A DNA stretch of 64,000 nt, taken from NCBI GenBank assembly GCA_022836615.1, contig MU405280.1, positions 140,427 through 204,426 on the forward strand, in the 5' to 3' direction. Positions 47,471 through 57,484 of this stretch are shown here, piece by piece. The notes beneath the pieces were generated by a model. The model was given only the letters and a program-made list of their open reading frames with translations, did no database searches and was not told the origin of the DNA. Each line of letters begins with the position of its first letter. Positions within the stretch are counted from its first letter, which is position 1. The position numbers and the translations under genes are program-made. Source of the DNA: Annulohypoxylon bovei var. microspora. Lineage: Eukaryota; Ascomycota; Sordariomycetes; Xylariales; Hypoxylaceae.

Positions 47471-49428
47471 TTTGTAGATGATAAATGACAAAATGTCAGA
47501 TCAGAGAATAGTTATCCTAGGTAAACAGTGAGAAAGTGAATATAGATTCTGAGTATTGTTTGGAAAGAAGTAAATAAAGGGACGATGTTGTCGTGTTGTC
47601 GTGTAGGTAGTAAAATAATGTAGGAGGGGTAGACTGGCGGTGATGGCTCTGTACTTGGCAGATGTGTAGTTATGGTAGTGGGGCACGGTAAGAAAGTACT
47701 TTGATCCTAAGTACCTTGTAATACTTCTACGTCGATCTAGTGTACAAAGAAAGTGGGATGAATACGATGTCACAGAATTGGGGGCTTCTGGTCTTTTTTG
47801 TGGCTCTAAGGGCTCTTAAAGATCATTGACGCAGCTCACTTGCAGCGGGGCTAAAGAAAAGGCACCAGTGCTTCGAGGGGTCTCTGTTTCGTCCCGATTG
47901 TGTCTGATCGGCCTTCAGGCCTCTATCTTTCTCTGTGCTTGTGCTGCAATTGTAGTATCAAGTTAAAGCCGCGCTTGCCTTGTACATGCGTGCTTACTCT
48001 CTCGTGCTGGTGATACTTGATGATGCCTGACATGGCGAATCGGCGTTAATAGAGAGTTATGCAGGATGGAAGTTGGGCATGTTAATCGTTCCGAACGTTA
48101 ACACCATATGGCTTAGTGTCGTTTTAACATCTTTGGTTTTCTCATGTGATATTAATATTGATATTGACATTGACGCATCTGTATGTTCTGTCTTCTTCAA
48201 CTTGATAGAACGTATAAATAACTAAAACAAACAATGAATAGCTGAGTCAAGTTGTAAAGCAGGTAAGTAGGTAGTGAGCAATGATCTCTACAGTGAAAAA
48301 GTAATAGGAGGGGAGATTTGAACTATTATAATCTTGTGAGTCCTTGGGTAATTATAGATATGTAAGTATGTATAATCATATTCTAGGTATCTATGTATGT
48401 GCTTGCAAAACTCTTAGATAAGGCATGTATACACTGGAATCTGATAGAAATCAAGAACTCGAGGATTGAAGATTGTTTATGAAGAATGATATTAAATTGT
48501 GTTGATTTAGATTTCCTGAGGGGTGAGTTTTAATCTTATTAAGAATCGGAATTGCTCTCGTGCTTAACAAAATTCCACTACCTAGGTACTGTTAGATAAA
48601 CTGGACCCGCATAGTAATATATATATCCTAATACTGTATCATTATACTGTTTAATTGTGTTAGCTGCAGTCGCGATGAACAGAGTACAACACGTGTGTTC
48701 CCTGAAATGTGTTGGCCCGAGCTTTCTCGTTCTGCGAAGTAGGAGTTTAATATTCCCTGTCGCTATTTTCCATCCCTATTGGATCGATTACCTGTAAAAC
48801 CGGGTCCACTAAACCCCTCGAGGTAATTCTCAATTTCTGTCTCGCGACTGGTGCTGACACCTTGACTAGCAGGTAGCAGAGCGCGAACGGGTCCTTCCCC
48901 CAGCTTTCTCCCAAATTCTCCTCGCCTACCCTCCCTCAAGTACTTCTGACCTTGTCCTTTTCCTGACATCCGCCTCAAAAAAACCCAGACGATTTCTTTG
49001 CGCCGGGTGTCACATCTGCATCGACCCCTTTCCTTCTGTGCATTTTGTGATCAAGAGAATTCTATTTTCATCTTCAATTATTACTCCAGGTCTCCGATCT
49101 TGGTGTATAACCTTTTTTATATACATAAAATAGTATTCTCTTCCTGACGAATTTCCACATAACGTGAGTCTGATCCATTCTGGCGACCCGCCTATTCGAG
49201 AGAGCATAAGCTCGCGCGCTTCTACGGCGACCGGCGGCATCGCATCGCATCGCATCTTCGCGCGACTCCATGGCAAACACCTGCTAACCCGGCGACCAGC
49301 CTCAGTTCTTCTAAATACTTTTAATCCTGGTATCATTTGGCACTGATTATCCGTCGCGAATTCAAATCAAATACGAGGCCTCAGCGCAAAACGTTCACTC
49401 GGTCGCGTCTCCTCGGAAACCTCACAAA
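47471..49428. other. Intergenic region between Rho-GDI and BQT4-like genes
   Basis: This holds the Rho-GDI promoter and the upstream region of the next gene. There is a GATATTAATATTGATATTGA-type run at about 48150. No gene was supported. A GCATCGCATCGCATC triplet repeat lies near 49238-49253 in the leader of the next gene. Confidence 0.4.
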
Positions 49429-50811
49429 ATGGCTACTCCGAGACATCTTCCCAACAAACACAACCCTCTGATGACGGATGATATCCCTCCTTGTACCGAA
49501 TTCCTTCTATTTAGTAGCTATTAACTTATATCGCTTACAAATTTTGCAGATCATGAGCTGGTTTCGCGCCGACGTCTGGGTCAAACCCAATTGACCGCGA
49601 AGATGGTTGCCGCAGGCACTGCAGGGGATATTGACCCATCGAGCCTAGGCGTTTTCGACTATGCGCACTTGCGAGCTCCTCTGCCGAAGGGCATTACTTC
49701 GGGCATATTCAAGTCTTCTCCGAACTCGTACTTCCTCATGCGTCGCAGCCAGGACGGATACGTATCTGCGACCGGAATGTTCAAGGCGACTTTCCCCTAT
49801 GCCGAAGCGGTCGAAGAGGAGATGGAGCGCAAGTTCATCAAGTCGCTGCCTACTACGAGCCACGAGGAGACCGCCGGAAATGTTTGGATCCCGCCCGAGC
49901 AAGCCTTGGCTCTCGCCGACGAGTATCGGGTCACTCCTTGGATTTCTGCCCTCTTAGATCCGGCCGAAATTGCCATCACAAACCCGCCAGATAGTCCACC
50001 TAAGAGGATCGCGGCGCCGCCAAAATTTGAGGCTCCCCTACCTACACAGCCACTTCTCGCACCGCCGACACCCTCGTCGCTTCCTCGTAGTACGCGAGGC
50101 CGCCGCTCAGCTAGTCCCTCGAAGAAGCGAGCCATCGCGTCTCCGCGGAAACGAACCGCTAAAGCCGCAGCGCCCCAACCCTCCCCCACAGATATCCCAC
50201 CTGTGAAAGAAGAGGCTGAGCCCACTACAAACGGCACCCAAATGGATGAAGACGTCGTATCTACAGTTGCCACGGAAGAGGTCGCTATTAAAACCATTGA
50301 AAAGGAACCTGCTATTGTCTTCGCGCCGGCCGAGGAGGAGCCCAAGGTGCAAATCAAGGTTGGCCAAGAAGTCGAGTTTCACGGTGATGTTGAGACGACA
50401 CAAACTGCCGTCGAATTGGAGCTTCCTGTCAGTGGAGAGCCCAGTCCCGAAGAAGCCGCCCGATTGATTGAAGAGGCGAAGGAGATGGTGAGAATTGCTG
50501 CCGCCGAAACCGCGGCATCGTCTGGGTTAAGCAGCAAGGGCAAGCGGAAGGCCGACGATATTGCGGTCGATGAAGAGGAAGAGGAAGCGGAAATCGCGGG
50601 TGAAATTTCGGATGAACCGCGATCCAAGAAGGCCAAGACCGAGAAGACGGAAGTACAGCTGAGAAAGGAGCGTGTCAGAAATCGGGCATTAGTTGGTCTG
50701 AGTGCAACCCTTGCGGTTGGGTAAGTTTTGAATTCCATGCCGTCTTGGATATATCAGGAGCTAATCGTTTACTCTAGTGCTTTGATTCCGTACGTTATGG
50801 GCGTATTCTAG
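49429..50811 (+). CDS. BQT4-like APSES/KilA-N protein of the inner nuclear membrane
   Basis: Exons 49429-49492, 49550-50720 and 50778-50811 give 422 residues. The first intron joins [11 protein letters not shown] to [20 protein letters not shown], a signature of fungal BQT4 relatives. The APSES (KilA-N-like) domain follows: [20 protein letters not shown] with [21 protein letters not shown] long disordered acidic/Lys-rich middle has basic clusters ([20 protein letters not shown]). A single hydrophobic helix at the very C-terminus ([20 protein letters not shown]) ends in VF. In fission yeast Bqt4 anchors telomeres and the bouquet to the inner nuclear membrane. The tail anchor and APSES domain suggest the same placement here. 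Confidence 0.87.
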
Positions 50812-51369
50812 ACCATTAACGATTTCTCCTTCATCTTCTCCGCGTCTTTTGATTGTTTAGCCAACTAGTATCCATCCTACCCCATCACTTCGTTCTCTCC
50901 ACCATAATAAAGCCAGTCAGTTTCGCTAGGCTTTACAATAGGTAGAGAGGCCCGGTCACTCGTCTGTTATATTTGCACATACCCCCAGTTGCTCAGAACC
51001 AGCTGTTCTGATTTCTCTCGAAGCTATATGAAATAGCTCATGTATACATCCATCCCCTTTCGGTGACACCCTCTGAGAAGGAAGGGTTCGTCGTACAATA
51101 CAGATCCCGATAAATCCATAATGAAAAGAGAAAATTCACTCGTTAATATGTGTTCGTGACCTGCAAACTTGAGAATATGCTAGGTGACGTCTAAACTGTC
51201 GCGAATTACAATTCCTGTCAGAACAACAAAGATATACTATGTAGGTATTAGGGAAAGAAAGAGTCCTTTGTTCAGCTCGGACGACTCGATCCATAGCGCT
51301 ATTACAAGTCCGTCCAGATTGAATGTTTTCCCATATACTACGTAGAAATCGCCAATATTGAATAGAAGC
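50812..51369. other. 3' flank of the BQT4-like gene
   Basis: The region contains the 3' UTR and becomes AT-rich towards the transposon pair. No gene was seen. Confidence 0.4.
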
Positions 51370-51380
51370 GTAGAAATATC
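51370..51380. repeat. Left target-site duplication of the first miniature element
   Basis: The 11 bases GTAGAAATATC occur here and again, identical, at 52123-52133, directly outside the inverted repeat termini. Confidence 0.85.
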
Positions 51381-52122
51381 GGTAACTTTAATTGTACAGG
51401 TGTTACTTTTTGAAAATACAGGTAAATCCACTTTTATTGAACACATCATTGGTTAAACCACCAAAGCCCTTGAAGTCCCCACAATACTTAGATACTTGCG
51501 TATATCTTCCATAAAAACGTTGTTATGCAGGTTACGTGGTGACATAAAGGGTACCACGTGACTTTTTAATGGTTTAAACTTAAAACACTAATATTTGAGG
51601 CAAATCAGAATAACTTTCTAACTTTGATACTTATAGTAATATAAATTATATAGCTATAAAGCTTTCAATTCAACGGATCGAATGATATAGATTTTATCTC
51701 GATGCATCAACTATTTGTATGTGTTTTGGGGGTTTAAAGTAAGTGCACTGAATTTCTTAGCAACAACACGTGATACCCTTAGAAGTCAACATGCTTACTT
51801 AAGGTAAGTTTAAATAGCGTAGATTTTAGTCAATATTTGAACCCTCACATTTTCAATAAGAATGCGATATATACCAATTAAGATACGATGCATAGGAATT
51901 TTTTTCAATTTAAATAAAAGGTTACCATGGCTTGAAAGTGTTTGAAAGTGATGCAATTGAGAAACGCAATTTACGCGCTTTGATTGGTTGAAAGGCCTTC
52001 GCGGTCGCAAAATTCTAAAAATGGAAGTAAGTTGGGCCAGTAGCCAATAGAAAGCAAGCTATGGGGTAAAAGTGGATTTACCTGTATTTTCAAAAAGTAG
52101 CACCTGTACAATTAAAGTTACC
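51381..52122. mobile_element. Mutator-like miniature inverted-repeat element 1
   Basis: The element of 742 bases begins GGTAACTTTAATTGTACAGG and ends with its reverse complement. The terminal inverted repeats are about 57 bases with one mismatch (51403 T against C in the right copy). It is bracketed by a perfect 11-base duplication (GTAGAAATATC). The interior is AT-rich with no transposase, so it is non-autonomous. Long terminal repeats with 9-11 base duplications point to the Mutator (MULE) superfamily. The superfamily call is inference; the repeats are directly visible. Confidence 0.8.
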
Positions 52123-52133
52123 GTAGAAATATC
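52123..52133. repeat. Right target-site duplication of the first miniature element
   Basis: It is identical to 51370-51380 and follows the end of the right terminal repeat. Confidence 0.85.
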
Positions 52134-52366
52134 TTGTAACTAATGATAATAATATGTCCCAGCGCCAACATGCGGCTCATTTCTATGGGTGTAACTTCCC
52201 TACCTAGTAGCCATGAGGGATAGCAAACAGGTAAGGATCCACCGGTTCTAGCCGGGTGGCCCAAGCTTAAATTTCCTAAGGTACAAGGGTTGAAAATTTT
52301 TCCTAATTTCATTTTAATTTTTCGTCTTATCAATTTAAATTTCGACATTTCCACCAGCAAAAAAAT

Positions 52367-52377
52367 GGAATTTTACC
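52367..52377. repeat. Left target-site duplication of the second miniature element
   Basis: The 11 bases GGAATTTTACC occur here and, identical, at 53066-53076. Confidence 0.85.
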
Positions 52378-53065
52378 AGTAACTTTAACCAAACAGCCCA
52401 GTTTTTCCTTTAGAAACAGCCCATCCACTTTTCCTGGTGGATCTAAGCATTTTATTGGTTCCTGCTCCTTACACTAAGACTTAACATATAACCGGTCGCA
52501 AGACATTTATTATTGTTTACAATTTCAATCATATTACATTTATAATACGTATAGAATTGGATGCACTATATTCATTATGAAGCGCTTCGAAAGGCCTATT
52601 TAACGAATATAATTTTAATATTTAAAGTTGCGATTTGAGGATGTTAAGTGGATTAAAAGCTACTAAGGTAAGTCGGTACGAGGGGGGTAATGCGTTCAAC
52701 TGAGGGTCTCACGTGACCACCCTAATCTCAACACACCTGAAATATACTGACCTTTTTACCCTCGTAACATCTTCAAAATGCAACTTTAAATATTGAAATT
52801 ATATTTATTAAATAGGCCTTTCGAAGCGCTTTCAGATATGTGCAATACATCCCGTTTAATAAGTATATGCGCGGCGCTATGGGATATGTAAAGTTTAATC
52901 AAATTAGATAACACAAATGATACATGCATTTATATGGCAGTTTGTATGAGAAAGAAAGTACTCTTGGTGGGATGCAGCTTTAGTGGAAAGCAACCAATAA
53001 GGTGTATTAAAAAAGTGGATGGGCTGTTTCTAAGGGAAAAACTGGGCTGTTTGGTTAAAGTTACT
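52378..53065. mobile_element. Mutator-like miniature inverted-repeat element 2
   Basis: The element of 688 bases begins AGTAACTTTAACCAAACAGC and ends with its reverse complement. The outermost 55 or so bases of each end match with one difference. A second pair of inverted arms (52577-52640 against 52765-52830), sharing GCGCTTCGAAAGGCCTATTT, makes most of the element palindromic. Identical 11-base duplications flank it. There is no transposase; the frame at 52934-53131 overlaps the right repeat and is not protein-like. Its ends share (A/G)GTAACTTTAA with element 1. Confidence 0.82.
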
Positions 53066-53076
53066 GGAATTTTACC
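53066..53076. repeat. Right target-site duplication of the second miniature element
   Basis: It is identical to 52367-52377 and directly follows the right terminal repeat. Confidence 0.85.
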
Positions 53077-53396
53077 TTACACAAACGAATCCTTGATGGT
53101 CGTATTAAAAGGCATTTGGGGATGTCTATGAAGTCGATCTAATGGATTGAGATTCCTCAATGATTTACCCAAGTGTCACAATGTGTGGCTTGCAAGTTCC
53201 TTGACCTATTGAAGGTCACTCACTGGGTCTCGGTCTCTGGGGCTCAAAGACTGAGAGCTTAGGACCGGCAATGGTCGGTTCTATGGCTCTCGGATCACCA
53301 CTCCTGTACCCCTCTCTGCATGTATAACGACTCCTCAAATTGCTCTTATTCTAGGTACTCTAGGTTTAGAGCAATTGAACGTCTTCATTAAGCATT
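53077..53396. promoter_or_regulatory. Upstream region of the 3-hydroxyisobutyrate dehydrogenase gene
   Basis: These 320 bases between element 2 and the start codon must hold the promoter. Insertion of the transposon left it short. No motif was recognised. Confidence 0.4.
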
Positions 53397-54685
53397 ATGG
53401 GAACACATTCGGTTGCGCGGTGTCTCTTTAGGACTCTCTTTAAGACTCAACAGCGAGCTTTCTCGGTAACCTCGAGACGGCTAGAGAGTTATGGCTTTAT
53501 TGGTTTAGGTCAGATGGTACGTTCTGAACTTCTAAGCTTCAAGCTTCATGTTGTCAATATGTGGCAAGCAATTGAACTGACAAATATGAATTTAGGGTTA
53601 CCAAATGGCCAAAAACCTGCAGTCGAAACTTTCGCCTGCTGACTCTGTCAGACTATTCGACATCAACAGTGATGCTACCAGTCGTCTAGCTGAAGAGATG
53701 AAGGCTTCTCAAACTGGTAGCACCGTTGAAGTTTCACGCAATGCATACGATGCTGCGAGAGAGTCAGTAAGTTCTCACCATTCTCATAAGTCTAGTTATT
53801 TCCATGATGAGTCTGTTCTATCTATGATCTAAGTTGGGGCCGGTTCGCCGGCCTTCCTGTGATTATCAACCTACACTAAAGCCAATCCTCTGAAGAGTTT
53901 ATTTATGTCACCATTTGATATATCGGAATGATGTTAGGGTTTCAAGACTAACTGATTCCCTGCAGGACATAGTAATTACGGTACTGCCTGAACCATCGCA
54001 CGTAAAGAGCGTGTACCGCGAGATACTATCTCCAGATTTGCCCATGAAAGATAGGTTATATATCGACTGCTCAACCATTGACCCTTCTTCATCCCGGGAG
54101 GTTGCAAAGTGGGTTGCAGGTGCAAGTCAAGGCCAATTTGTGGATGCTCCCATGTCTGGCGGCGTTGTAGGTGCTACCGCAGGCACGTTGACCTTTATGC
54201 TGGGTGCACCCGATTCTCTAGTAGAAAGGTTGGAACCTTTGCTGCTACGAATGGGGAAACGAGTATTGCATTGCGGCGATCAGGGCAATGGACTCAGTGC
54301 CAAACTAGCCAATAACTACCTGCTGGCAATCAGCAACATCGCGACGGCCGAAGCGATGAACCTCGGCATCAGATGGGGACTTGATCCTAAGACATTGGCG
54401 AACATCATCAATGTTAGCACTGGTAAGTGCTGGCCTAGCGAAGTCAACAATCCGGTAAAAGGTGTAGTTGAGGGTGCGCCGGCCAGCCGTGACTATTCTG
54501 GCGGTTTCGGTATTAGTCTGATGAAGAAGGATTTGGGACTCGCCATCGTAGCTGCGAATGAAGCCAATGCGAAGTTGGAACTTGGTGACCGAGCAAAACA
54601 AGTCTACGAAGATGCGGAACAAGTAGAATCGTGCAAAGGCAGAGACTTTTCCGTCATTTATAGATTTCTCGGTGGTAAGGAATAA
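53397..54685 (+). CDS. 3-hydroxyisobutyrate dehydrogenase, mitochondrial
   Basis: It oxidises 3-hydroxyisobutyrate to methylmalonate semialdehyde with NAD+ in valine breakdown. Exons 53397-53516, 53596-53766 and 53966-54685 give 336 residues. The N-terminus (ARCLFRTLFKTQQRAFSVTS) is Arg-rich and without acids, as in a mitochondrial targeting peptide. The join GFIGLGQM-GYQMAKNL forms the Rossmann GxGxxG. DAPMSGGVVGATAGTLTFM is the substrate-binding signature. The Lys in GLSAKLANNYLLA is the expected catalytic residue. GKCWPSEVNNPVKGVVEG and SLMKKDLGLA complete the family pattern. The second intron (199 bases) is longer than its neighbours. Confidence 0.93.
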
Positions 54686-55724
54686 GACCTACGGGATTGA
54701 AAGATACAATATTAATATTTATCTGATTTATCTGATTTATATTTTCTGATCTATATTCTCTAATCTCTTGGTGGATATTATGACATTATAAATGTTGATC
54801 TCACCTGACAGCCTGAGTAAGGTATTCACTAGAAGGCGGCTATGTACTCCGGGATCTGCGTGGCGCCGCCGTAGCGCCCCGGATGATGCCTCTTCCGTCT
54901 GATACGGGTCGATCTAGTATCTACGGTACTCTATCTAAAATTTGATCAGACCTGTCATGACAGTTATGGACCTTATGGTACATACCTGTCTAGCTGCCCA
55001 GGTAGGCAGGTAGTACAACGTTTCTAATTGCCCAGGTGAGAATCCTTCAGTAGAGGAAGATTCGTTTGCTCGGTTGGCGTACCGAGCTGGGCATCGGGGT
55101 TCTAGAAGCCCACTCCACTTAAGGCCTGTCAGAACTCAGATGGTTAAGCGATGTCTACACTCTTCTTGGCCTGCAATCTCGTCTTTACCGCATTTAGTAA
55201 CCTCCTCGCGGGCATATTCGATCGGTTTCCGCACCGGATCCTCACGCCATCCCCGTATTCGCCATTCGGTTCGAATCATACCCGCCCTACCACCCATCGA
55301 TGATGCCGAGATATCAGATTACCCGTGGCACGATGATGACCGATTCGCCTGAAATATCCCAATATCCCATAATCCATGAGGCTCCCACGCTTTCTTATTA
55401 ACTTACCATACTGCCGGATTTCTTGCTTGCTGGGATTGACCCTCCTTTTATTTCTTTTCCTATCTGTTTATATATACTTAGTATAATACCCCTTGATATA
55501 TCTGCTCTTTGTATATTTTGTTTATATTCTTTTGTTTCCCGGTCCTTTTGGTATACTTACTACCAAGTACCTAGAATATTGATATCTTAGCGCTTACTGA
55601 GCGAGGTCTTTATTAGCGGAACAATCCCCAAAGTCGAGTCAATATCTACGCATATATACTTGGACGGCCATACCGATTTTAGAAAAAGGCAGGGAGGAAA
55701 CTTCTACGAGAAAAGCTCGACACG
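54686..55724. other. Intergenic region
   Basis: It begins with the 3' flank (a TTTATCTGATTTATCTGA repeat near 54720) and ends with the leader of the RTA1-like gene. A 92-codon frame at 55074-55352 has no recognisable family and no splice pattern; I do not call it a gene. Confidence 0.4.
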
Positions 55725-57006
55725 ATGTCGAACGGTACGAATAGTACAGGTTCGCCGCAGCACATATCATACAGACTCTGCACGGAAGTTAGTCCCGTCT
55801 GCCCGGTCGAAGCAACGGTGCTGGGCTACTATCCCAACCTCGGCGTCAATGCATTCCTCGCCGCCGCGTTCGGGCTGTGCGTCATAGGCCTCATTACTAC
55901 CGGAATCTGGAAGAGGACCTGGGGATATTCCGTGGCTTTGACTGCTGGATGTATCTTGGAATTTGCAGGTATGTTTTCGTCTCACTCCACTCCTTATACA
56001 ACAGTATTATACCCAACTAACGCACCCCCAGGCTACATCTCGCGCGTGCTCCTCCATGCCAACCCCTGGAACTCGAGCGCCTTCCAGACGCAGATCTGCG
56101 CCATAATCCTCGCGCCGACGCTGATATGCATCTCGATCTACCTGACGCTCAAGCACGTCACGCTCTCGCTCAACCCGTCCCTCTCGCGCCTTCGCCCGCG
56201 CCTCTACCCGCTGATCTTCGTGCCCGCCGATGTCTCCTGCCTCATCCTGCAGGCCATCGGCGGCAGCCTCGCCGCCAGCGCCGGGTACACCCACCCCGAG
56301 CTGCTGGTGAGCGGCGACCGCGTCATCATCGCCGGCATCGCGCTGCAGTGCGTGGTCCTGGGCGGCTTTGGCGCTATGGTGGTTGACTACTACTTGCGCG
56401 TGAAGAGGTGGGTCGCGAGTGTCGAGGGTGCGGGTGCCGGTGAGCTGGCGGAAGGCGATGGGCAGGCGTTGGCGACGTGGAATGATGGCAAGTTCAGGAT
56501 GTTCGTGTACGCGGTTGCGGGCGCGTATGCGGGGATTTTGATTAGGTGTATCTACCGGTAAGTTTCTCGGTCTTGGGTTTTATCTGCTTTCTATAACCGG
56601 AACGCATGCTGACTAGGATTCATATTATAGAATCGCGGAGATGGCTGGAGGCTGGGGAAACCCTATTATGCAGGACGAGCCGTCGTTTGTCGTCCTCGAG
56701 GGCTTGTAAGTTCTCCGCCCCTTTCTGCCCCTACCTACTTTTCATTCCTTCCCTTTTGCCACGAAAAAAAAAGAAAAAGCCAAGCAGCAAACCAAACTAA
56801 CCACTCGCAACAGCTGCATCGTCATCCCCGTGATCCTACTCACCGCGTTCCCGCCGGGCTTCCTCTTCCCGGCCATGGCCGAGCGCGAGGCCCAACGTTT
56901 CCGGAAGAACAGGTCCGAGAAGACGAAGCCCGAAGAGCCCGTGATATCGGGCGACGAAAAGACGCTGACGGAGCGGAACACGGCGCCGGAGGCTGAGAGC
57001 GTATAG
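55725..57006 (+). CDS. RTA1-like seven-helix membrane protein
   Basis: Exons 55725-55968, 56032-56557, 56631-56705 and 56814-57006 give 345 residues. The layout fits the RTA1 (lipid-translocating exporter) family: an N-terminal Cys-containing outside segment, YYPNLGVNAFLAAAFGLCVI, then EFA-GYISRVL across the first intron, and PLIFVPADVSCLILQAIGGS. The end IAEMAGGWGNPIMQDEPSFV followed by hydrophobic CIVIPVILLTAFPPGFLFPA is a family signature. The C-terminal tail is charged and cytosolic. Yeast relatives (RSB1, RTA1) confer resistance to long-chain bases or 7-aminocholesterol; the substrate here is unknown. The gene is GC-rich compared with its flanks, which suggests strong codon bias. Confidence 0.92.
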
Positions 57007-57484
57007 GCTAGAAAATTTCCTAATTAAACATAGTTATGATTGTCGTTTTGTGGCTTGACTGGATAGCGAACGGTTGGTTTTTGCTTACCCCTTGGCATAT
57101 ACGGGTTTCTTAGGGAAATATACCTAGATAACATCATAACGGGTTTGCTTTATAGATTTGAAAACCCCTATTACGAATATGGATATATCTCTGCTCGGGG
57201 CAACCTCCTTTTCCTTGAGTGGTCCAACATAAACCTGGTAGGCGTGTTATATATGTAAACTACCCACCATAACACTACTATAATGATTGAATTTCACGTA
57301 ATAATAATTCTTTATTATCCATAAGCAACCGTAGAAGGCAAAGCAACGAGAACAAGAGCTCCAGCAATGCCCGATTCTATGTAGCTAGTCCCAATGCACC
57401 CGCATCAGTTTTTATTCTTATCACGTCCGTACCCAGAAAGCAATAAGGCGTGCATTTGACAGGAAGCGAAACAAAAGTCTAAGG
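57007..57484. other. Convergent 3' region between RTA1-like and AP-3 beta genes
   Basis: An AT-rich gap with both 3' ends. No gene was seen. Confidence 0.4.

Noticed and set aside
55074..55352. 92-codon plus-strand frame
   Set aside because: No recognisable domain and no splice pattern; it lies in an ordinary intergenic stretch.
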